Shown one piece after another: positions 61,111 to 64,000 of a DNA stretch of 64,000 nt (the first letter of the stretch is position 1; every line of letters begins with the position of its first letter). The notes below the pieces were generated by a model. That model searched no databases, had not been told where the DNA came from, and worked only from the letters and a program-made list of their open reading frames with translations. Origin of the DNA: Aliarcobacter sp. (lineage in GTDB: Bacteria; Campylobacterota; Campylobacteria; Campylobacterales; Arcobacteraceae); NCBI GenBank assembly GCA_017995775.1, contig JAGOIF010000002.1:1-64000 (forward strand), given 5' to 3'. The position numbers and the translations under genes are program-made.

Positions 61111-61962
61111 ATGAAAACTATTGCAATTTCTGGAGCTAGTGGTTTCGTAGGAAGCAGTTTAAATAAATATTTTTCTAATCTTAATTATAAAGTAATTTCT
61201 ATATCAAGAGATGTTTTAAATAATCAAGAAAAATTGAATGAAGTTATAAGCTCAAGCGATATTATAATAAATCTTGCAGGTGCAAATATTATAAATAGAT
61301 GGAGTGAGTCTTATAAAAAACTTCTTTATTCAAGCCGTATTGATACTACATCAAAAATTGTAAATACAATTAATACAATTACTAATAAACCTAAACTTCT
61401 TATTTCAACTTCTGCTGTTGGAATTTATGATAACAAATCAACTTATGATGAAAAGGGAAATTATTCAAATGATTTCTTATCAAATCTTTGTCAAGATTGG
61501 GAAAAAGAGGCTTTAAAAGCAAAAAATGAATCTACAAAAGTATCTATTTTCAGATTTGGAATAATAATGGGCAAAGATGGTGGCGCTTTACAAAAAATGA
61601 TTACACCATTTAAATTAGGTGTTGGTGGAGTTATTGGAAGTGGAAATCAAGCATTTTCTTTTATTCATATTGAAGATTTATTAAATGCTTACAAATTTGT
61701 TATTGAAAATGAATATGAAGAAGTTTTCAATCTTACTGCTCCTGTTCCTACAACCAATAAAGGTTTGACAAAAGCTTTAGGAAAAACATTAAATAGACCT
61801 ACATTATTTCCAGTTCCTGAATTTGTTTTAAATCTTATTTTTAGTGAAGGCGCACGTGTTTTAACAGACGGACAAAGTGCAATTCCACAAAAATTATTAG
61901 ATTTAGGATTTGAATTTAAATTCAAAAATATTGAAGATACTATAGAAAATTTGTGTAAATAA
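61111..61962 (+). CDS. TIGR01777-family (SDR39U1/YfcH) epimerase-like protein
   Basis: This is a 283-residue short-chain dehydrogenase-like protein. The nucleotide-binding motif GASGFVGSSLNKYF (about residues 8-21), the INLAGANI segment (about 54), STSAVGIYDNK and FIHIEDLLNAYKFVI fit the TIGR01777 group. Its physiological substrate is unknown; NAD(P)-dependent sugar epimerisation is only a family label. It lies between hisH and hisA, each within 25 bases, and has a normal ribosome site (AAAGGAT). It interrupts the histidine gene pair but is probably transcribed with them. Confidence 0.85.
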   Translation: MKTIAISGASGFVGSSLNKYFSNLNYKVISISRDVLNNQEKLNEVISSSDIIINLAGANIINRWSESYKKLLYSSRIDTTSKIVNTINTITNKPKLLISTSAVGIYDNKSTYDEKGNYSNDFLSNLCQDWEKEALKAKNESTKVSIFRFGIIMGKDGGALQKMITPFKLGVGGVIGSGNQAFSFIHIEDLLNAYKFVIENEYEEVFNLTAPVPTTNKGLTKALGKTLNRPTLFPVPEFVLNLIFSEGARVLTDGQSAIPQKLLDLGFEFKFKNIEDTIENLCK

Positions 61963-61984
61963 AAATTAAATAAGGAAATGTTAG

Positions 61985-62692
61985 ATGGATATTTTACCAG
62001 CAATTGATTTAAAAGATGGAAAAGCTGTAAGACTTAGTAAAGGACTTATGGATAGTGCAAAAATCTATTCAGATGAACCATGGCAAGTTGCAAAAAGATT
62101 TGAAGAGTTAGGTTCAAAATGGGTTCATATCGTTGATTTAAACGGAGCATTTGAAGGAAAACCAGCAAACTTAGAGCAAATTAAAAAGATTAGAGAAAAC
62201 TGTAATCTAAAGATTGAACTTGGTGGTGGAATCAGAGATGAAGAGACTATTAAAATGTACCTTGAACTGGGTGTTGATAGATTAATTTTAGGTTCAATTG
62301 CTGTGAAAAATCCACAATTTGTAAAAGATATGGCAAGTAAATACCCAATTGCAGTAGGTATTGATGCAATGAATGGAATGGTAGCGGTTGAAGGTTGGGC
62401 AGAAGTTTCAAATATGAAAGCAACTGATTTAGCACTTGAATTTGCGAACGCTGGTGTTGAAGCAATAATTTGCACAGACATAAGCAAAGATGGAATGCTT
62501 TGTGGAGTAAATGTTGAATTTACAGAATCTATTGCACTTAGCTCTAAAGTTGATACCATTGCAAGTGGTGGAGTAAAAGATATTCAAGATATCATAAACT
62601 GCAAAGCAAATGGAAATATTTCAGGTGTGATTGTTGGAAAAGCATTTTATGAAGGAACACTTGATTTAGAAGAAGCTTTTAAAATTTTGTAA
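61985..62692 (+). CDS. hisA: HisA, ProFAR isomerase
   Basis: HisA rearranges ProFAR to PRFAR in histidine synthesis. The 235-residue beta/alpha barrel has [16 protein letters not shown] (first strand, catalytic aspartate), [26 protein letters not shown] and [15 protein letters not shown]. The second phosphate site is [14 protein letters not shown] (second catalytic aspartate), and [11 protein letters not shown] follows. AAGGAAATG precedes the ATG. Its neighbours HisH and the TIGR01777 gene are upstream on the same strand. Confidence 0.95.
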   Translation: MDILPAIDLKDGKAVRLSKGLMDSAKIYSDEPWQVAKRFEELGSKWVHIVDLNGAFEGKPANLEQIKKIRENCNLKIELGGGIRDEETIKMYLELGVDRLILGSIAVKNPQFVKDMASKYPIAVGIDAMNGMVAVEGWAEVSNMKATDLALEFANAGVEAIICTDISKDGMLCGVNVEFTESIALSSKVDTIASGGVKDIQDIINCKANGNISGVIVGKAFYEGTLDLEEAFKIL

Positions 62693-62699
62693 TTTAATA

Positions 62700-62731
62700 A
62701 TTTTTTTAATAAAAATACTTATTAAAAAAAT
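62700..62731 (+). terminator. AT-rich hairpin after hisA
   Basis: ATTTTTTTAATAA / TTATTAAAAAAAT is a 13-base-pair stem with an AAATAC loop shortly after the stop codon. AT-only pairing makes it weak. Confidence 0.45.
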
Positions 62732-62776
62732 AATTTTATGTTATCATATTAAAAACAATTTGTAAGGATGCTTTAG

Positions 62777-64000
62777 GTGAATTCTAATAAAAAAATAACA
62801 ATAATTATATTTACAATGATAACATTCCTTACTGTGGTGATTGTTGCTTTAGTAGCTTTTGGTTCTAGACAAAGTGGTTATGAAAGTACAAAAAAAAGAG
62901 CTTATTTAACAGCTGATATTGTAAAAAAATCTTTAACATCTCATATGATAAACGGAAATATGCAACAAAGAGATGTTTTTCTAAATAGTATTAATGATTT
63001 GGATGAAGTAAATGATTTATGGGTTATTCGAGCAAAAAGTGTTAGTAAACAATTTAGTAATTCTGGTCTTGGAAATGAAACACCAAAAGATGAAATTGAT
63101 GAAAAAGTATTAAGAACTGGAAAAGAAGAAGTTGTTATTACTGAAACATTAAAAGACGCTAATTTAAGAATCACTATTCCTTACACTGCATCTTCGTTAG
63201 ATAAACCAAATTGTTTATCTTGTCATAATGCCCAAGAAGGTGAAGTTCTAGGAGCTATTTCTTTAAAATTTGATATCCAAGATGATAGAATTTCTAGTAT
63301 TGTTGTTTTATTAAATATTGTTGGTACAATAATTATCTTTTTAATAATTATACTTATTTATATTAGTAGAAAAATAAAACCTTATACAAATTCATTTGAT
63401 TCAATTACAGAAGTTTTAAAACAAGTTCATGATGGAAATTATTCTGTTAGAGCAAAAGTTGGAGTTTTAAAAGAAGACAAAGAAGCTTTTTTATGGCTAA
63501 ATGAAATAATTGAAAAGCTTGAAACTGTACTAACTGGGATTGAGAAAAATCTAACAGCGTTTGTTCATAATAGATCTTCAACTTCAAATAATGATAAATT
63601 ATTAACAGCAAAAGAGATAATTCAAGATATTTCAGAAATTTATAATTATAAAAAAACAATTGAAACAGATTTAACAAAAGATGATATCTATCATAGATTG
63701 ATTCAAGTATTTAAAAATAAATTACACATCAAAAATTTTTATATATTTGAAAATGATTTAATAAAAGATGAAAGAATAACTATTTTTTCAACAAAAAATA
63801 CAAAAGCTTGTTGTAATGTTATAAAAAATATAAAAGAACAATGCCGAGCAGAGAGAACTGATATGATAGTTTTATCTGAAAATTTCCCTGAAATTTGTAG
63901 AAATGCAACTTGCCAAAATGAATCAAAATATATTTGTATTCCATTTTCTATAAATGAACAAAAAAGTATTACAATTCATATTTTATGCGAAGATGAAGAG
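62777..64000 (+). CDS. Membrane sensor with periplasmic CxxCH haem motif and GAF-like domain, partial
   Basis: The open frame runs from a GTG at 62777 (AAGGA eight bases upstream) through 408 codons to the window edge, so it is incomplete at the 3' end. Membrane helices lie at about residues 8-29 and 174-196. The periplasmic part contains NCLSCHNAQEG with C146, C149 and H150, a c-type haem-binding motif, as in DUF3365/Tll0287-like sensors. After a HAMP-like stretch comes a GAF-like region with clustered cysteines (ACCNVI, QCRAERT, EICRN, TCQNE). The missing C-terminus is probably a GGDEF, kinase or methyl-accepting domain. It may sense redox state, oxygen or NO. Confidence 0.8.
   Translation, partial: MNSNKKITIIIFTMITFLTVVIVALVAFGSRQSGYESTKKRAYLTADIVKKSLTSHMINGNMQQRDVFLNSINDLDEVNDLWVIRAKSVSKQFSNSGLGNETPKDEIDEKVLRTGKEEVVITETLKDANLRITIPYTASSLDKPNCLSCHNAQEGEVLGAISLKFDIQDDRISSIVVLLNIVGTIIIFLIIILIYISRKIKPYTNSFDSITEVLKQVHDGNYSVRAKVGVLKEDKEAFLWLNEIIEKLETVLTGIEKNLTAFVHNRSSTSNNDKLLTAKEIIQDISEIYNYKKTIETDLTKDDIYHRLIQVFKNKLHIKNFYIFENDLIKDERITIFSTKNTKACCNVIKNIKEQCRAERTDMIVLSENFPEICRNATCQNESKYICIPFSINEQKSITIHILCEDEE

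Noticed and set aside
1-64000. CRISPR arrays, insertion sequences, prophage or integrase genes
   Set aside because: No regularly spaced repeats, transposase or phage genes were recognised. The only large repeat is the tRNA cassette.

Overview
The window is a strongly AT-rich bacterial chromosome segment that looks like Arcobacter sensu lato (Campylobacterota). The evidence is the protein families and their order. These include a CcoI/CcoS pair for cbb3 oxidase assembly, a futalosine-pathway amidohydrolase (mqnF-like) next to aroQ and sppA, folK close by, and a gmk followed by a receiver-plus-acidic protein resembling ChePep. Mqo, cytochrome c553, OmpA/CadF-like proteins and many GGDEF/EAL and Cache-type sensors also fit. 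No prophage, insertion sequence or CRISPR array was seen. Most of the window is core genome.

Layout. 0-7 kb: a truncated unknown gene, an alpha/beta hydrolase, a two-gene zinc/manganese-type ABC transporter behind a palindromic operator, an ElyC/YdcF protein, an AmmeMemo A/B pair whose A gene has no normal start codon, hemH and an orphan peptide/nickel-type ABC ATPase. 7-16 kb: cytochrome c553, ccoS-ccoI, a REC-GGDEF-EAL protein, gmk, the ChePep-like gene, a LolD-like ATPase, tsf and rpsB. 16-27.8 kb: a MoxR/DUF58/VWA operon, a PAS histidine kinase, murE, a TPR-like gene, a NifU-type scaffold, a previously untracked 38-residue membrane protein, ileS, mqo and pncC. 27.8-28.75 kb: a four-tRNA cassette (Lys, Glu, Val, Asp) duplicated in tandem almost perfectly, driven by a consensus promoter buried in the end of pncC.

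28.8-48 kb is the most unusual part, an acetate-centred island. It holds a Cache histidine kinase with an OmpR-type regulator, a DUF4212/SSS symporter, two DUF485/ActP symporter pairs, two DUF294-type CBS/nucleotidyltransferase plus DEDDh exonuclease pairs, three acetate kinase genes and one phosphotransacetylase. Three transcription units in it share an exact direct repeat, TGCTA-N6-TGCTA, one DNA turn apart. In two of them it lies at exactly the same distance from a TATAAT box. This makes a simple, testable regulon hypothesis for the adjacent response regulator.

48-64 kb is conserved housekeeping: sppA, mqnF, aroQ, pepQ, folK, mnmA, a porin with a near-consensus Fur box, prs, two OmpA-family proteins (the first with a CRP-like palindrome over its -10 box), lepA, comF-like, hisH, a TIGR01777 epimerase and hisA. 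The window ends inside a membrane sensor that carries a CxxCH haem motif.

All assignments come from reading the sequence. No alignment, profile or structure search was run.
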